This document shows, piece by piece, positions 27,828-37,100 of a stretch of 64,000 nucleotides of DNA. Numbering within the stretch: the stretch's first letter is position 1; each line of letters starts with the position of its first letter. Position numbers and translations under genes: made by a program. Origin of the DNA: Nioella sp. MMSF_3534 (GTDB taxonomy: Bacteria > Pseudomonadota > Alphaproteobacteria > Rhodobacterales > Rhodobacteraceae); the NCBI RefSeq assembly GCF_030732985.1, contig NZ_JASHJX010000020.1, forward strand, positions 1 to 64,000. Direction: 5' to 3'. The notes under the pieces were generated by a model that saw nothing but the letters and a program-made list of their open reading frames with translations, did not search any database and was not told the origin of the DNA.

Positions 27828-28595
27828 ATGCGGCACTGGCTTGAAACCCGGTTGGAAACGGCGCTGGTGCGCAACACGATCATTGGTGTGATCGTGTTCA
27901 ACGCGGTGATCCTCGGGTTGGAAACATCAGATGAGGCCATGACAAGGGCGGGCGGTCTGATCACCGCGCTAGACCGCATCTGCCTTGCGATTTTCGTCGT
28001 CGAGCTCACCGCCAAGCTGATCGCCTATGGCACCCGCTTCTTCCGTTCCGGCTGGAACCTCTTCGACGCCGTCATCATCGGCATCGCGCTTGTGCCCGGC
28101 GGTCAGGGTCTCTCGGTCCTGCGCTCGCTTCGCATCCTGCGGGTTCTGCGCGTGATCTCGGTCGCACCACGCCTGCGCCGGGTGGTCGAAGGCTTCGTGC
28201 GTGCGCTTCCCGGCATGGGCAGCGTGTTTCTGCTGATGGGGATCATCTTCTATATCGGCGCCGTCATGGCGACCAAGCTCTTCAGCGCCAGCTTCCCCGA
28301 CTGGTTCGGCGATCTCGGCCGGTCTCTCTACACGCTTTTCCAGATCATGACGCTGGAAAGCTGGTCCATGGGCATCGTCCGCCCGGTGTTGGAGGTCTAC
28401 CCCTATGCCTGGGCCTTCTTCGTGCCCTTCATCATGATCACCACCTTCGCGGTCGTGAACCTGCTGGTCGGTCTCATCGTGAACTCCATGCAGGACGCCC
28501 ATTCCGAAGAGGAAACGGCCCAGACCGAAACCTACCGCGACGAGGTGCTGGAACGGCTGAAGGCCATCGAGGCGCGGCTGGACCGGCAGGGATGA
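27828..28595 (+). CDS. Bacterial voltage-gated sodium channel (NaChBac/Nav type)
   Basis: A 255-residue single-domain 6-TM channel. S4 is an arginine ladder (LRSLRILRVLRVISVAPRLRR). The pore has the sodium selectivity filter TLESWSM as in NavAb, followed by GIVRPVLEVYPYAWAFF. A C-terminal coiled coil (EETAQTETYRDEVLERL) would hold the tetramer. It probably admits sodium for motility, pH or osmotic responses, as in marine bacteria. The ATG at 27828 has GGGGAGGT upstream. Confidence 0.95.
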   Translation: MRHWLETRLETALVRNTIIGVIVFNAVILGLETSDEAMTRAGGLITALDRICLAIFVVELTAKLIAYGTRFFRSGWNLFDAVIIGIALVPGGQGLSVLRSLRILRVLRVISVAPRLRRVVEGFVRALPGMGSVFLLMGIIFYIGAVMATKLFSASFPDWFGDLGRSLYTLFQIMTLESWSMGIVRPVLEVYPYAWAFFVPFIMITTFAVVNLLVGLIVNSMQDAHSEEETAQTETYRDEVLERLKAIEARLDRQG

Positions 28596-29062
28596 TCCTG
28601 CGCGCCTTCGTCCCTTCCGACCGTGACTGGCTCATCGACCGACACCGCGTGCTCTATGGCGCAGAGTTCGGTTTCACTCCCGACTTCGGAAACAGCATCG
28701 CAGAGAAGCTCGACGCGTTTCTCGCTCGCGAAGACCCCGCAAAACACCTCTGGATCGCCGAAGCAGACGGCCAGCGCATCGGCTCCATCGCCATATCCGA
28801 CCGCAACGGCACGGGCTTCCTCAACTTCGTCCTGCTAGAGCCTTCTGCCCGCGGCCAGGGCCTTGGCCATCACCTGATGCAAACCGCCCTTGACCATGCG
28901 CGCAGCAAGGGCTTCACCCAGGCAACACTCGAAACATACAGCTGCCTCACCGCCGCCCGCGCCCTCTACCGCGCCCACGGCTTCACCATCTCCGAAACCG
29001 ATCCCGGCTGGCACCGTTTCGGCCAGAGCTTCGACCGCGAGTTCTGGCAAGCCGATCTCTGA
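28592..29062 (+). CDS. GNAT-family N-acetyltransferase
   Basis: A 156-residue GNAT domain with motif A LLEPSARGQGLGHHLMQTAL and motif B strand ATLETYSCLTAARALYRAHGF. MarR-GNAT fusions carry a similar domain, but no HTH is present here. The substrate is unknown. Its ATG overlaps the sodium-channel stop by 4 bases (ATGA), so the enzyme is translationally coupled to the channel. Confidence 0.87.
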   Translation: MILRAFVPSDRDWLIDRHRVLYGAEFGFTPDFGNSIAEKLDAFLAREDPAKHLWIAEADGQRIGSIAISDRNGTGFLNFVLLEPSARGQGLGHHLMQTALDHARSKGFTQATLETYSCLTAARALYRAHGFTISETDPGWHRFGQSFDREFWQADL

Positions 29063-29092
29063 TCCCCGCCAGGACAGCCGCGAAACGCCGCC

Positions 29093-29130
29093 CTTTCATC
29101 TTGGCAAAAATACCTCCGCCGGAGGCATCC
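29093..29130 (+). repeat. Dispersed intergenic repeat, copy 2, with palindromic end
   Basis: Matches window positions 30-7 (minus strand) over 24 bases and continues into the palindrome CCTCCGCCGGAGG, which could form a short hairpin. It lies 31 bases after the GNAT stop, so it may act as a transcription end or insulator. Confidence 0.7.
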
Positions 29131-29264
29131 CGCCCTCACCACAAGCCCAATCGGCAGATCCGGTGCAACTCCCCCTCCAAGACCTCGTGGCAACGCGGCA
29201 TGACGAGGCCTCCGGCGTCAGCCGGGGGTTGAGGAGGGCCGCTCCCGGGTCGACGCGCGATACG

Positions 29265-29323
29265 CGGCGAAACCGGATTCCGTCTGCACGGGGGGTGTAC
29301 AGGGGGTGTACGGGGGGTGCACG
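29265..29323 (+). repeat. 11-bp G-rich tandem repeat array, copy 2
   Basis: A lead-in GCGAAACCGGATTCCGTCT matches copy 1 at 10088 apart from small changes. It is followed by units at 29286, 29297 and 29308 (GYACGGGGGGT with one variant, GTACAGGGGGT) and a partial GCACGC. It is intergenic, about 65 bases upstream of the TPP riboswitch. The rest of 29063-29388 holds no gene I can support. Confidence 0.8.
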
Positions 29324-29388
29324 CATGGCGACGAGGTAATTTTGCAGCTGACCCTTGCCCCGGCGCGGGCTCTGCGCTACCTCAAGTC

Positions 29389-29471
29389 CTACCTCGGGGT
29401 GGCCCAAAAGGCCTGAGATGCATCACGCGAACCCGTTGAACCTGAACCGGTTAGGACCGGCGGAGGGAAGG
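29389..29471 (+). promoter_or_regulatory. TPP (THI-box) riboswitch
   Basis: Conserved TPP aptamer elements occur in order: CTCGGGGTGGCCC, GGCCTGAGAT, ACCCGTTGAACCTGAACCGG, then GGACCGGCGGAGGGAAGG closing the P1 stem. It lies directly upstream of thiBPQ, so thiamine pyrophosphate should switch the importer off. Confidence 0.95.
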
Positions 29472-29488
29472 TATGCGGGTTGGTCCCG

Positions 29489-29526
29489 CCACTTCTCCAC
29501 CGCCCGTCGCGAAATGGAGAAAGTGG
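29489..29526 (+). promoter_or_regulatory. Probable ribosome-site-sequestering hairpin of the TPP switch
   Basis: CCACTTCTCCA (29489-29499) is complementary, with one bulge, to TGGAGAAAGTGG (29515-29526), which contains the thiB Shine-Dalgarno sequence 5 bases before the ATG at 29529. This suggests translational rather than terminator control. Confidence 0.65.
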
Positions 29527-29528
29527 AT

Positions 29529-30515
29529 ATGAAAACCCCCATCATCGCCGCGGGATTTGCCCTTCTTGCCAGCACGGCAATGGCGCAAGATTCCGTATTG
29601 ATCGTCTATACTTATGACAGCTTTGTCTCTGACTGGGGCCCCGGCCCGCAGATCGAGGCCGCTTTCGAGGAAACCTGCGGCTGCGATCTGCAATTCGTCG
29701 GTGCAGGCGACGGCGCAGCACTTCTGGCGCGGCTCTTTCTGGAAGGCGCCCAGACCGGCGCCGATGTGGTGCTTGGTCTCGATACAAACCTCATCGCCTC
29801 GGCCCGTGCAATGGATCTGATCGCCCCGCATGGCATCGACGCCGAATCCCTCACCATGCCCATATCTTGGGACGATCCGCAGTTCCTCCCCTATGACTGG
29901 GGGTACTTCGCATTTGTCCACGGCACCGATCTGGAAAATCCCCCGTCGAATTTCCGCGATCTGGCCGATAGCGATCTGCGCATCGTGATCCAGGATCCCC
30001 GCTCCTCCACCCCCGGCCTCGGCCTTCTGATGTGGGTACATGCCGCCTATGGCGATGAGGCCGCCAGCATCTGGGAGGGGCTGGCCGATAACATCGTCAC
30101 CGTCACGCCGGGCTGGTCCGAGGCCTATGGGCTATACCTTGAAGGTGAGGCGGATATGGTCCTTTCCTACACCACCTCGCCCGCCTATCACCTGATCGCG
30201 GAAGAAGATGACAGCCACACCGTCGCGGCCTTCGAGGAAGGCCATTACATGCAGGTGGAGGTTGCCGGGATCGTCAACATTTCCAACGAGATGGAACTTG
30301 CCCATCAGTTCATGGAGTTCATGCTGACCCCGGCCTTCCAGGAAGTCATCCCGACAACAAACTGGATGTATCCGGCGGCCTTGCCGGCCGAGACTCTGCC
30401 AGCCGGGTTCGAGACGCTGATCATGCCCGAAACGCCCCTGCTGCTCAGCCCCGAGGACGCGCAGGCGGTGCGGGTTCAGGCACTGGATGAATGGCAAGCC
30501 GCGCTGAGCCGATAA
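29529..30515 (+). CDS. thiB: Thiamine ABC transporter, periplasmic binding protein
   Basis: A 328-residue protein with signal peptide MKTPIIAAGFALLASTAMAQ. The mature start VLIVYTYDSF and FEETCGCDLQFVGAGDGAALLARL are typical of ThiB, as is EEDDSHTVAAFEEGHYMQVEVAGI. It captures thiamine or its phosphates for ThiPQ. It is the first gene of the riboswitch-controlled operon, and its end overlaps thiP by 25 bases. Confidence 0.94.
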   Translation: MKTPIIAAGFALLASTAMAQDSVLIVYTYDSFVSDWGPGPQIEAAFEETCGCDLQFVGAGDGAALLARLFLEGAQTGADVVLGLDTNLIASARAMDLIAPHGIDAESLTMPISWDDPQFLPYDWGYFAFVHGTDLENPPSNFRDLADSDLRIVIQDPRSSTPGLGLLMWVHAAYGDEAASIWEGLADNIVTVTPGWSEAYGLYLEGEADMVLSYTTSPAYHLIAEEDDSHTVAAFEEGHYMQVEVAGIVNISNEMELAHQFMEFMLTPAFQEVIPTTNWMYPAALPAETLPAGFETLIMPETPLLLSPEDAQAVRVQALDEWQAALSR

Positions 30516-32056
30516 GCGCGGTGCAGAGGGCAGGCGCGGCGATTGCCGCGCTTGTCCTTCTGGCCGTGCTGGGACCGCTTGCGGCGGTCCTGTGGCGGGC
30601 CGAGTCCGTCACGGGCCTTGGCCCTGCCGACTTCTCCGCCATCCGCTTCACGATCTGGCAGGCCTTCCTGTCGGCTGTCTTCAGCATCGTTCTGGCGATC
30701 CCTGTCGCTCGCGCCCTTGCAAGGCGCAGCTTTCCGGGCCGGGCGGCGCTGATCGCGCTTATGGGCGCGCCCTTCATCCTTCCGGTGATCGTGGCCGTTC
30801 TTGGGTTGATCACCATCTTCGGCAGGCGCGGCGTGCTGAACGAGGGGCTGGCGGCGCTTGGTATTCCTGGCCTTGAAATCTACGGGCTGCACGGCGTCGT
30901 TCTGGCCCATGTCTTTTTCAACCTGCCACTGGCGGTGCGGTTGTTCCTGCAAGGCTGGCTGGCCATTCCGGCGGAGCGGTTCCGGCTGGCCGCGACGCTT
31001 GGTTTCACCCCCCGCGACATCGCCCGCCACATGGAAAGGCCGATGCTGTGGCAGGTCGCGCCAGGGGCTTTTCTGGTGATCTTCCTGATCTGTACCACCT
31101 CTTTCGCGGTGGCCCTGATCCTGGGTGGTGGACCGCGCGCCACGACGGTCGAACTCGCCATCTATCAGGCCTTCCGCTACGAATTTGACCTTGGACGTGC
31201 GGCGATGCTGGGGCTGGTGCAGGTGGGGATCTGCGTGGTGGCGGGGCTTCTGGTGCTGCGTGTGGCGGTGCCTGCGGCCATGGGTACGGGGCTGGATCGT
31301 CCGTTGGAACGGTTTGACCGACAGACCACCCTGCAGCGGGCGGGTGACTGGCTGGCCATCACGTTGGCCGCGCTGTTCCTGCTGATGCCGCTTCTGGCGG
31401 TGCTACTGCGCGGGGTGGGGGGTGTGCTGACCCTGCCCGGATCTGTCTGGGCCGCGGCAGAACGTTCGGTCCTGCTGTCTCTGGCCACGGCTACGCTGGC
31501 CGTCGCGCTGGCCCTGCCCATGGCGTTGCTGATCGCGCGGGGACGGGCACGGGGGTTGTTGGAAACCATCGGGGCGCTGTCGATTGCCGTGTCGCCGCTG
31601 GTGATCGGCACGGGGCTTTTCCTGATCCTGCGGCCATATGTGAACCCCTCCAGTTCCGCCCTGCCTGTTACCGGTCTGGTCAACGCGCTTGCCGCCTTGC
31701 CTTTCCTGCTGCGTGCCTTGGTGCCTGCCATCGAGGCAGCCGAGGCGGGGTATGGTCCGCTCGCGGATTCTCTTGGCCTGACGGGGGGACAGCGGCTGCG
31801 CCATGTGCTGCTGCCCCGCATCCGCCGCCCGCTCGGGTTCGGGGCGGGATTGGCGGCGGCGATGTCGATGGGTGATCTTGGGGTCATCACGCTCTTTGCC
31901 GCCCCGCAGGACGGCACATTGCCGCTGGAGATGTTCCGCCTGATGGGGGCCTATCGCACCGATGATGCCGAGGCGGCAGCGCTGGTTCTGCTGGTGCTGA
32001 GCCTGCTGCTGTTCTGGATTTTTGACCGCGGGGGGCGGGCGAATGCTGCGACTTGA
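30491..32056 (+). CDS. thiP: Thiamine ABC transporter, permease
   Basis: A 521-residue fused double permease with about 12 membrane helices and two inner-membrane-component (EAA) loops. The first is near LAATLGFTPRDIARHMERP and the second near YGPLADSLGLTGGQRLRHVL. Length matches ThiP (about 536 in E. coli). It overlaps thiB upstream and thiQ downstream (14 bases from the chosen thiQ ATG). Confidence 0.94.
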   Translation: MASRAEPISAVQRAGAAIAALVLLAVLGPLAAVLWRAESVTGLGPADFSAIRFTIWQAFLSAVFSIVLAIPVARALARRSFPGRAALIALMGAPFILPVIVAVLGLITIFGRRGVLNEGLAALGIPGLEIYGLHGVVLAHVFFNLPLAVRLFLQGWLAIPAERFRLAATLGFTPRDIARHMERPMLWQVAPGAFLVIFLICTTSFAVALILGGGPRATTVELAIYQAFRYEFDLGRAAMLGLVQVGICVVAGLLVLRVAVPAAMGTGLDRPLERFDRQTTLQRAGDWLAITLAALFLLMPLLAVLLRGVGGVLTLPGSVWAAAERSVLLSLATATLAVALALPMALLIARGRARGLLETIGALSIAVSPLVIGTGLFLILRPYVNPSSSALPVTGLVNALAALPFLLRALVPAIEAAEAGYGPLADSLGLTGGQRLRHVLLPRIRRPLGFGAGLAAAMSMGDLGVITLFAAPQDGTLPLEMFRLMGAYRTDDAEAAALVLLVLSLLLFWIFDRGGRANAAT

Positions 32057-32732
32057 TGATGTTGTTCTCGGGTTTGAGGGCTTCACCCTCAGCGCCGATC
32101 TGTCGGTTCCCAAGGGCGCCCGGCTGGCCATTCTCGGGCCGTCGGGCGGCGGAAAGACGACGCTGCTAAGCACCATAGCGGGATTTCTGCGACCTGATAC
32201 GGGGCGTGTCATTCTTGACGGGCAGGACGTTACGGATTGGCCGGTGCAGGACCGGCCCCTGTCGATCCTGTTCCAGGAGGGCAACCTGTTCCCCCACCTG
32301 ACGGCCTTCGACAATGTGGCGCTTGGGGTCGACCCGAGCCTGAAGCTGACCGAGGTACAGCGCGCCGACGTGGCGCGCGCGCTGGATCAGGTGGGGCTTG
32401 GCGATATGGGCGCGCGCAAGCCCGGCGACCTGTCAGGCGGGCAGCGGTCGCGCGTGGCGCTGGCGCGGATGTTGCTGCGCCGCAAGCCGCTGGCATTGCT
32501 GGACGAGCCTTTCGCGGCGCTCGATCCGGGGCTGAGGCGAGAGATGCTGTCGCTGGTGGGCGATCTCTGCGACGCGGAAGGGCTGATGCTGGTCATGGTC
32601 AGCCACGATCTGCGCGATGCGGAGAGGCTGTGCACCGATCTGTGCCTGCTGGAAGAGGGGCGCATCATCCTGAACGGCGCATTGCAACCGATGCTGGCGG
32701 ACCCGCCCGAGCTGCTTGCCCCCTGGCTCTAA
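32043..32732 (+). CDS. thiQ: Thiamine ABC transporter, ATP-binding subunit
   Basis: A 229-residue ABC ATPase: Walker A GPSGGGKTT, Q-loop ILFQEGNLFPHLTAFDN (the ThiQ-typical form), signature LSGGQRSRVA, Walker B PLALLDEPFAALD and the switch His in VMVSHD. It powers thiamine uptake with ThiP. The ATG at 32043 gives MLRLDDVVLGFEG; an in-frame TTG at 32022 is possible. Confidence 0.94.
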   Translation: MLRLDDVVLGFEGFTLSADLSVPKGARLAILGPSGGGKTTLLSTIAGFLRPDTGRVILDGQDVTDWPVQDRPLSILFQEGNLFPHLTAFDNVALGVDPSLKLTEVQRADVARALDQVGLGDMGARKPGDLSGGQRSRVALARMLLRRKPLALLDEPFAALDPGLRREMLSLVGDLCDAEGLMLVMVSHDLRDAERLCTDLCLLEEGRIILNGALQPMLADPPELLAPWL

Positions 32733-32734
32733 CG

Positions 32735-32760
32735 AAAAACGCGCCCCGGAGGGCGCGCTT
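32735..32760. terminator. Bidirectional terminator between thiQ and petC
   Basis: A 7-bp stem CGCGCCC/GGGCGCG with a CGGA tetraloop (32740-32757). On the minus strand it is followed by TTTTT (end of the pet operon); on the plus strand by the weaker CTTTCC (end of thiBPQ). Confidence 0.8.
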
Positions 32761-32780
32761 TCCTTGTCTTCAAGCCGGGA

Positions 32781-33578
32781 TCAGCTTTCCTTGGCAGCCC
32801 GCTTCACCGGCGCCCACAGACGCTTGTTGGTGAGGTAGAGCAGCGTCGACAGCAGGATCAGCAGGATAACGGCGGTGAAACCCATCCGCTTGCGCGCCAT
32901 CATCTGCGGCTCGGCGGCCCACATCAGGAAGGCGGCCACATCTTCGGCCTGTTGTTCGATCGTGGCTGCGGTGCCGTCGTTATATTCGACCCCATCTTCC
33001 CAAAGCGGCGGTGCCATCGAGATCAGACCACCCGGGAACACGTCGTTCCCGTAAAGGAACGTGCCCGCCATTTCCTCGTCATGGCCGTTATAGCCCGACA
33101 GCAGCGCGGCGATGTATTCCGGGCCGCCAATGCCGTTGACCAGCGAGTTCAGACCGGTGCCCCAGGGACCGTGGAAGCCGAGACGCGCCTTGGCCATCAT
33201 GCTGAGGTCAGGTGCGCCGGCGGCGGTGTTTTCCGGGAAGTTGTCTTCCGGGGTCGCGGCACGATAGTCGCGCAGGTCTTCGTCCCAGACTTCGATGAAG
33301 TTCTGTTCGATATAGGCGCGGACCTGATCCGGCGGGATGCCGGGGCCGTCTTCATCGGACAGGGTCCGGATCGGGACATAACGCAGGCCGTGGCAGGCGG
33401 AACAGACCTCGGTGTAGACCTGAAGGCCGCGTTGCAGCTGGTTCTGGTCGAAGGTGCCGAAGGGACCGTCGAAGGAGAAGCGGATGTTCTCCACGTGGCC
33501 GCCTTCGCCAGCGGCCAGCGCCGGGGAGCCAGCCAGAGCAACGGCGGTCAGCGCGGTGAGTGCAAGTTTCCTGAACAT
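32781..33578 (-). CDS. petC: Cytochrome c1 of the bc1 complex
   Basis: A 265-residue c-type cytochrome with signal peptide (about 1-22). The haem site is Cys59-Ser-Ala-Cys62-His63 in [13 protein letters not shown]. The sixth-ligand Met is probably in [11 protein letters not shown]. One C-terminal anchor helix is [14 protein letters not shown]. It passes electrons from the Rieske protein to soluble or membrane cytochromes. It is last in the petA-petB-petC order standard for alphaproteobacteria. Confidence 0.96.
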   Translation of the reverse strand: MFRKLALTALTAVALAGSPALAAGEGGHVENIRFSFDGPFGTFDQNQLQRGLQVYTEVCSACHGLRYVPIRTLSDEDGPGIPPDQVRAYIEQNFIEVWDEDLRDYRAATPEDNFPENTAAGAPDLSMMAKARLGFHGPWGTGLNSLVNGIGGPEYIAALLSGYNGHDEEMAGTFLYGNDVFPGGLISMAPPLWEDGVEYNDGTAATIEQQAEDVAAFLMWAAEPQMMARKRMGFTAVILLILLSTLLYLTNKRLWAPVKRAAKES

Positions 33579-33597
33579 GCTATTCAGTCCTTTTCTT

Positions 33598-34941
33598 TTA
33601 CTCGGCCGGGGTCGCGGCGTTGTCGCCGTTGGACCCGGACTTGCCGTAGTGCTCTTTGAAGTCTTCCTCGATGGTGGCGGGCTGCGGCAGCGGCTTTTCG
33701 AAGATGCCGAGCAGCGGCAGGATCACCAGGAAGTAGGCGAACCAGTAGGCCGACCCGATCAGGGCGATATAGGGATAGATCCCTTCCGCCGGGCGGGCAC
33801 CCACCCACATCAGCACCATGAAGTCGACGACCAGCAGGGCGAACCACCACTTGAACATCGGGCGATAGCGACCGGACCGCACCGAAGAGGTGTCGAGCCA
33901 CGGCACAATGGCCATCACGGCGATGGCGCCGAACATGGCGATCACACCGAAGAACTTGGCGTCGACGATACCACCGGTCAGCCAGTTGGCCGCGATCACA
34001 ACCCAAACCTCGGAGTCGAAGGCGCGCAGGATCGCGTAGAAGGGCAGGAAGTACCATTCCGGAACGATATGGGCTGGCGTCGCCAGGGCGTTGGCTTCGA
34101 TATAGTTATCCGGGTGGCCGAGGAAGTTCGGCATGAAGCCGACAACCGCGAAGAAACCAACCAGGACAACGGCAAGGGCGAAGACGTCCTTGATCACGAA
34201 ATAGGGCCAGAAGGGCAGCGTGTCGGCGTCTGCTTCCTTGCGCGATGTGCGGCGCACTTCAACACCCGTGGGGTTGTTGTTGCCGGTGTGGTGGAAGGCC
34301 CAGATATGGACAACCACGAGCCCCGCAATCACGAAGGGCAGCAGGTAGTGCAGCGACAGGAAGCGGTTCAGCGTGGCGTTGTCCACGGCGGGTCCGCCAA
34401 GCAGCCAGGTCTGGATCGCATCGCCGATGAAGGGGATCGCGCCGAAGAGACCGGTGATCACCGTGGCCCCCCAGAACGACATCTGACCCCAGGGCAGAAC
34501 ATAGCCCATGAAGGCGGTGCCCATCATCATCAGGTAGATCAGCATGCCGATGATCCACGTCACTTCGCGGGGCGCCTTGTAGGACCCGTAGTAGAGACCG
34601 CGGAAGATGTGCAGGTAGACGGCGATAAAGAACAGCGAGGCGCCGTTCATGTGGATGTAACGAATGGCCCAGCCACCGTTCACGTTGCGCATGATGTGCT
34701 CGACCGAGGCGAAGGCCAGGTCGACATGCGGGGTGTAGTGCATCACCAGGATGATGCCGGTGACGATCTGCATGACAAGGCAGAAGGCCAGCACGATGCC
34801 CCAGATCCACATCCAGTTGAGGTTCTTGGGGGTGGGGATCATCAGGGTGTCATAGATCAGGCCAACCACGGGCAGGCGGCGGTGAAGCCACTTTGCACCG
34901 TTGGATTTCGGCTCGTAATGGTCGTGGGGAATGCCGGACAT
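33598..34941 (-). CDS. petB: Cytochrome b of the bc1 complex
   Basis: A 447-residue eight-helix cytochrome b. It has the b-haem helices ([12 protein letters not shown] with the [16 protein letters not shown] segment, and the ALHYLLPFV-type helix near [18 protein letters not shown]) and the Qo-site [14 protein letters not shown]. Length suits Rhodobacter-type FbcB. It lies 11 bases downstream of petA and 19 upstream of petC, clearly one operon. Confidence 0.97.
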   Translation of the reverse strand: MSGIPHDHYEPKSNGAKWLHRRLPVVGLIYDTLMIPTPKNLNWMWIWGIVLAFCLVMQIVTGIILVMHYTPHVDLAFASVEHIMRNVNGGWAIRYIHMNGASLFFIAVYLHIFRGLYYGSYKAPREVTWIIGMLIYLMMMGTAFMGYVLPWGQMSFWGATVITGLFGAIPFIGDAIQTWLLGGPAVDNATLNRFLSLHYLLPFVIAGLVVVHIWAFHHTGNNNPTGVEVRRTSRKEADADTLPFWPYFVIKDVFALAVVLVGFFAVVGFMPNFLGHPDNYIEANALATPAHIVPEWYFLPFYAILRAFDSEVWVVIAANWLTGGIVDAKFFGVIAMFGAIAVMAIVPWLDTSSVRSGRYRPMFKWWFALLVVDFMVLMWVGARPAEGIYPYIALIGSAYWFAYFLVILPLLGIFEKPLPQPATIEEDFKEHYGKSGSNGDNAATPAE

Positions 34942-34952
34942 GTCTCGCTCCC

Positions 34953-35534
34953 TTAACCCAGAAGGATGGTGGTTTCGTCGACGAACGCCGCATTGGGAAC
35001 CCAGAGGTTCTCAGGCGCGGGTCCGCGGCGGATACGGCCGGCGGTGTCGTAATGCGAGCCATGGCAGGGGCAGAACCAGCCGCCAAAGTCACCGGCACCG
35101 TCGCCAAGCGGGACACAGCCAAGGTGGGTACAGACGCCCCACATGACCAGCCATTCACCGGTGTTTTCGCCAGAGAAGTCAGCGAGCGTCCGGTTTTCAT
35201 CGGCAGCAGAGGCATTGTCGCCGATATTCGGGTTGCGGGCATTGCCGTCAACGATATTGGCGGCACCGTCGTCCGCGCGGCCCTGCGCGATTTCCTCTTC
35301 CGTGCGGCGACGGATGAAGATCGGCTTGCCGAGGAACAGCACGGTCAACTGCGTGCCGGGGGCAAGGTCCGCCACGTCGACGCGCTTGGTCGAAGCGGCC
35401 TGAACGTCTGCGGACGGGTTCATCTGGTTGATCAGCGGCCAGACGGCAGCACCGGTCGCTACTGCACCCACGCCACCAGTGGCGTAGTACAGAAAGTCGC
35501 GGCGGGTGCTGGGATGATCTTCTGCGTGTGACAC
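34953..35534 (-). CDS. petA: Rieske iron-sulfur subunit of the bc1 complex
   Basis: A 193-residue protein: N-terminal TAT-type region [20 protein letters not shown] that stays as the anchor helix, then the 2Fe-2S ligands in CTHLGC and CPCHGSHYD. The start is taken as GTG at 35534 (protein [15 protein letters not shown], as in Rhodobacter) with AGGGAG about 9 bases upstream. The ATG at 35552 would add six residues and covers that ribosome site. The 214 bases upstream to 35748 hold no gene and should contain the operon promoter. Confidence 0.95.
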   Translation of the reverse strand: MSHAEDHPSTRRDFLYYATGGVGAVATGAAVWPLINQMNPSADVQAASTKRVDVADLAPGTQLTVLFLGKPIFIRRRTEEEIAQGRADDGAANIVDGNARNPNIGDNASAADENRTLADFSGENTGEWLVMWGVCTHLGCVPLGDGAGDFGGWFCPCHGSHYDTAGRIRRGPAPENLWVPNAAFVDETTILLG

Positions 35535-35748
35535 CGAAAGCGTCTCCCTCATCAGCGGCCCATGTCCCCGGGCCAAAAATCCTAGCGAGGCCACGGGCGT
35601 AGCGCAGCCATTGTCGCGCCTTCTACAAGCGCAAGGGGCGCGGCGTCCAGCGGACAAACGCGCGCATAGCGCCCGAATTGTCGCATATCTGCATCAAGAG
35701 CAAGGGGATGGGCGGGTTCAAGGCCCAAAAACCCGTCTGGTGTGTGGA

Positions 35749-36174
35749 TCAGGTCAGGCTGAGTCGCATGGACCGGTGGGGGATTCCCGCATCGTCGAAC
35801 TCTGGCCCATGGGCGGTGAAGCCGAGTCTCTCGTAGAAGGGCACCGCATGGGTCTGGGAATCGAGGATGACCTGCGTGAACCCGGCATCGCGCGCGTGGT
35901 CCAGAATGGCCAGCATGATCTGCCGCCCCAGCCCGCTGCCGCGATAGGAGGGCATGACCGCCACGCGCTGCACCTTGGCCACATCGCCCTTGGGCAGCAG
36001 CCGCGCACATCCGGCGGGTGTTGTTGCGTCACCCGCAAGGAAATGGGTGCAGGTTCCGTCCAGCCCGTCCCATTCTTCGGCCTCGCTGACGCCCTGTTCG
36101 CCCATGAACACCGCCTCGCGCACGGCGAAGCAGGCGGCGCGGTCTTCCGGCGTTGTTGCGATAAAGACATTCAT
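35749..36174 (-). CDS. GNAT-family N-acetyltransferase (ElaA-like)
   Basis: A 141-residue GNAT enzyme: REAVFMGEQGVSEAEEWDG at the N-terminus, motif A VMPSYRGSGLGRQIMLAIL, then LDSQTHAVPFYERLGFTAHG. This pattern is typical of the ElaA-like subgroup. Its start overlaps the GST stop by 4 bases. Longer in-frame starts (36513) run through the GST gene and are rejected. Confidence 0.88.
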   Translation of the reverse strand: MNVFIATTPEDRAACFAVREAVFMGEQGVSEAEEWDGLDGTCTHFLAGDATTPAGCARLLPKGDVAKVQRVAVMPSYRGSGLGRQIMLAILDHARDAGFTQVILDSQTHAVPFYERLGFTAHGPEFDDAGIPHRSMRLSLT

Positions 36175-36776
36175 GCGTGGGGCATAGTCGCCCGCATCGA
36201 CTCTCGCTCGGCAAAGCGCGCTTCCCACGCGGCCAGCACATCGCGCCCCTTGCGCCAGTCCTTGTCCGGGTGGCGGAAATCGAGATAGCCGAGCGCGCAT
36301 CCGATGGCGATCTGGCCCATGTCGAGCGGCCCGTGCAGGTGGCTCATCCAGCGGGTATCGAGCGCATCGAGCGCGCGGGTGATTTTTGCCCATTGTGCAT
36401 CGAGCCAGGGTTGATAACGCATGTCCTCGGGCCGAACGCGGGCTTCGTAGACCATCAGAACGGCGGCCTCCATGATCCCGTCCCCGGTCGCTTCCAGCGT
36501 CAGCGTGTCCCAAAGCTGGTGCTCGGGGTAGAGGCCGGCTTTGGCGCGCGCATCGAGAAAACGGGTGATCACCCGGCTGTCATAAAGCGTCGGGCCATCG
36601 TCGCGGATCAGGGCGGGGATCTTGCCTACGGGGTTCGCGGCGGCAACCTCGGCGGCGGTGGCAACGGGGGTGGTTGCCACCTCCTGCAGGGCGATATCGT
36701 CCTGCCCGGTTTCCAGAAGCAGAACGCGCACCTTACGCACGAAGGGCGAGGCAGGCGCGGAAAGAAGCGTCATCAT
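36171..36776 (-). CDS. Glutathione S-transferase family protein
   Basis: A 201-residue cytosolic GST: an N-terminal thioredoxin-like domain (SPFVRKVRVLLLETG, then VGKIPALIRDDGPTLYDSRVI, the glutathione-binding Pro/Ser motif) and an alpha-helical C-terminal domain. The catalytic residue is probably the Ser at SPF. Middle gene of a three-gene run with 4-base overlaps on both sides. Confidence 0.9.
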   Translation of the reverse strand: MMTLLSAPASPFVRKVRVLLLETGQDDIALQEVATTPVATAAEVAAANPVGKIPALIRDDGPTLYDSRVITRFLDARAKAGLYPEHQLWDTLTLEATGDGIMEAAVLMVYEARVRPEDMRYQPWLDAQWAKITRALDALDTRWMSHLHGPLDMGQIAIGCALGYLDFRHPDKDWRKGRDVLAAWEARFAERESMRATMPHA

Positions 36777-37054
36777 GTCAGGCGTTTCACTTTCAATCGG
36801 GTCAGGGCGGTGGCGTCGATCTCGACCCCGCGACCGGTGGAATTCAGACGGAAGATGCGCCGCCAGCGAAAGGTGGCGTTGGTCTGCCCGTCTGCGGTGC
36901 GCAGCGTGGCACCTTCGGGCGTGGCGTCCATGATGTCCTCCAGAGGCTGGTCGAGACGCCCGTGAGAAGTGGCGCGCGCCAGCACATAGCCTGCGATGGC
37001 GACAGTTCCGTATTTCAGTGCGATCCCGGCAAGCGGGGGCAGGGCAACGGGCAT
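36773..37054 (-). CDS. Small protein of unknown function
   Basis: A 93-residue basic protein. An N-terminal hydrophobic stretch (LAGIALKYGTVAIAGYVLA) could be a membrane anchor, followed by a short soluble part ending LTRLKVKRLT. I recognise no family. Its stop overlaps the GST start by 4 bases and a candidate ribosome site (AGGAGG) lies upstream, which supports it being real. Confidence 0.7.
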   Translation of the reverse strand: MPVALPPLAGIALKYGTVAIAGYVLARATSHGRLDQPLEDIMDATPEGATLRTADGQTNATFRWRRIFRLNSTGRGVEIDATALTRLKVKRLT

Positions 37055-37100
37055 AAGAAATCCTCCTGTTCCAATAGGTAGGGGCGCGGGGGCCTCCTGT

